From Daldinia sp. FL1419 (taxonomy: Eukaryota > Ascomycota > Sordariomycetes > Xylariales > Hypoxylaceae): a DNA stretch of 21,144 nucleotides. The DNA lies in contig MU623659.1 of NCBI GenBank assembly GCA_025201765.1, forward strand, positions 1-21,144, in the 5' to 3' direction. This document shows positions 20,622-21,144 of the stretch, one piece after another. Position 1 is the stretch's first letter. Each line of letters starts with the position of its first letter. Below the pieces are notes generated by a model. That model did no database searches, had not been told where the DNA came from, and saw nothing but the letters and a program-made list of their open reading frames with translations. Both the position numbers and the translations under genes were made by a program.

Positions 20622-21144
20622 CTTAATAATTTAAATTTTATTTAAAAACATAATAATTAATTATTCTAAAATATATAATAATATATAATCCTATTTAATA
20701 ATTCTTTCTTTTTCAGAAATTATATTCATTTATTCATTCAAATTATTAAATTAATTAAAGAAAATAGTTAATATTATTTATATTATTTAAATTTACTTAA
20801 TCTAATCCTATAATCTTAATATAAAATAATTAATATTAATAAATATCATAAAGATTTTATTAATATTAAATTTTATTATTATATTGGTTGGATTATTTTA
20901 TCCATAAATCTATCATATATTACTAATTTCTTACCATTTATAAAATTATTAAAATAATATAATATTAATTATTAATTATTTTTCTTTTATTATTTTAAAC
21001 TTAATAAAATATTTATAAAATAAAAATAAATTAATATATATAATTATAAATATTATAAGAAATTAAAATTTATTAAATATAAATATTATTATTATTTCAA
21101 TTATAATAATTATATTTATATTATATATTATAATATAAATTTCA
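20622..21144. other. Unassigned AT-rich sequence at the right edge
   Basis: Nearly pure A/T with a few less mutated points (TTGGTTGGATTATTTTATCC near 20884). No frame, repeat partner or RNA recognised. It lies outside module S, so it may be the flank into which the inverted copy inserted. Confidence 0.5.

Noticed and set aside
1..21144. Mitochondrial, plastid or bacterial AT-rich genome
   Set aside because: No organelle genes, rRNA or tRNA clusters; two LTR retrotransposons and RIP-type decay point to a fungal nuclear genome.

Overview
This window looks like a gene-free, extremely AT-rich block (an AT isochore, possibly pericentromeric or subtelomeric) from the nuclear genome of a filamentous ascomycete. 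Three observations support this. It holds two decayed Ty1/copia retrotransposons whose readable motifs resemble Pezizomycotina copia elements. Nearly all damage is C-to-T or G-to-A, with stops falling where Gln, Trp or Arg codons would be, which is the signature of repeat-induced point mutation (RIP). I find no intact host gene, tRNA or rRNA. The species cannot be named from the sequence.

Layout, left to right. Positions 1-4233 are the 3' part of a plus-strand copia element (copia-1). Protease, integrase, reverse transcriptase and RNase H can all be read in one continuous frame, followed by a putative 3' LTR. Positions 4234-4346 are an unmutated, GC-normal island ending in a perfect 23-bp tandem duplication. 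Positions 4359-4686 are a module (S) that recurs inverted at 20298-20621. Positions 4690-8460 hold a RIP-damaged gag-like frame (5250-6240), short tandem repeats, a small GC island and much unassigned sequence. Positions 8697-10475 are tandem array A (units of about 135-170 bp), closed by a terminal module E (10476-10620). After an unassigned stretch and a second GC island (11206-11262), tandem array B (units of about 260-325 bp) begins at 11265. It is split at a unit boundary by a complete, minus-strand copia element with two LTRs (copia-2, 11829-17146, flanked by AAGAA). Array B resumes at 17148 and ends in another E module (18940-19050). A 500-bp spacer then separates it from an inverted copy of the assembly (19570-20621 read on the minus strand: S, then array C, then E).

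Reading the whole, the oldest layer appears to be a repeat family with the architecture S - variable minisatellite - E, present as at least three copies, one inverted. Copia-2, and probably the gag-bearing element, inserted into it later. RIP has since inactivated everything. The mutation load is strand-biased in long tracts (some nearly free of G, others nearly free of C). No functional protein is predicted. The most unusual item is the S-array-E repeat family, for which I recognise no named match.
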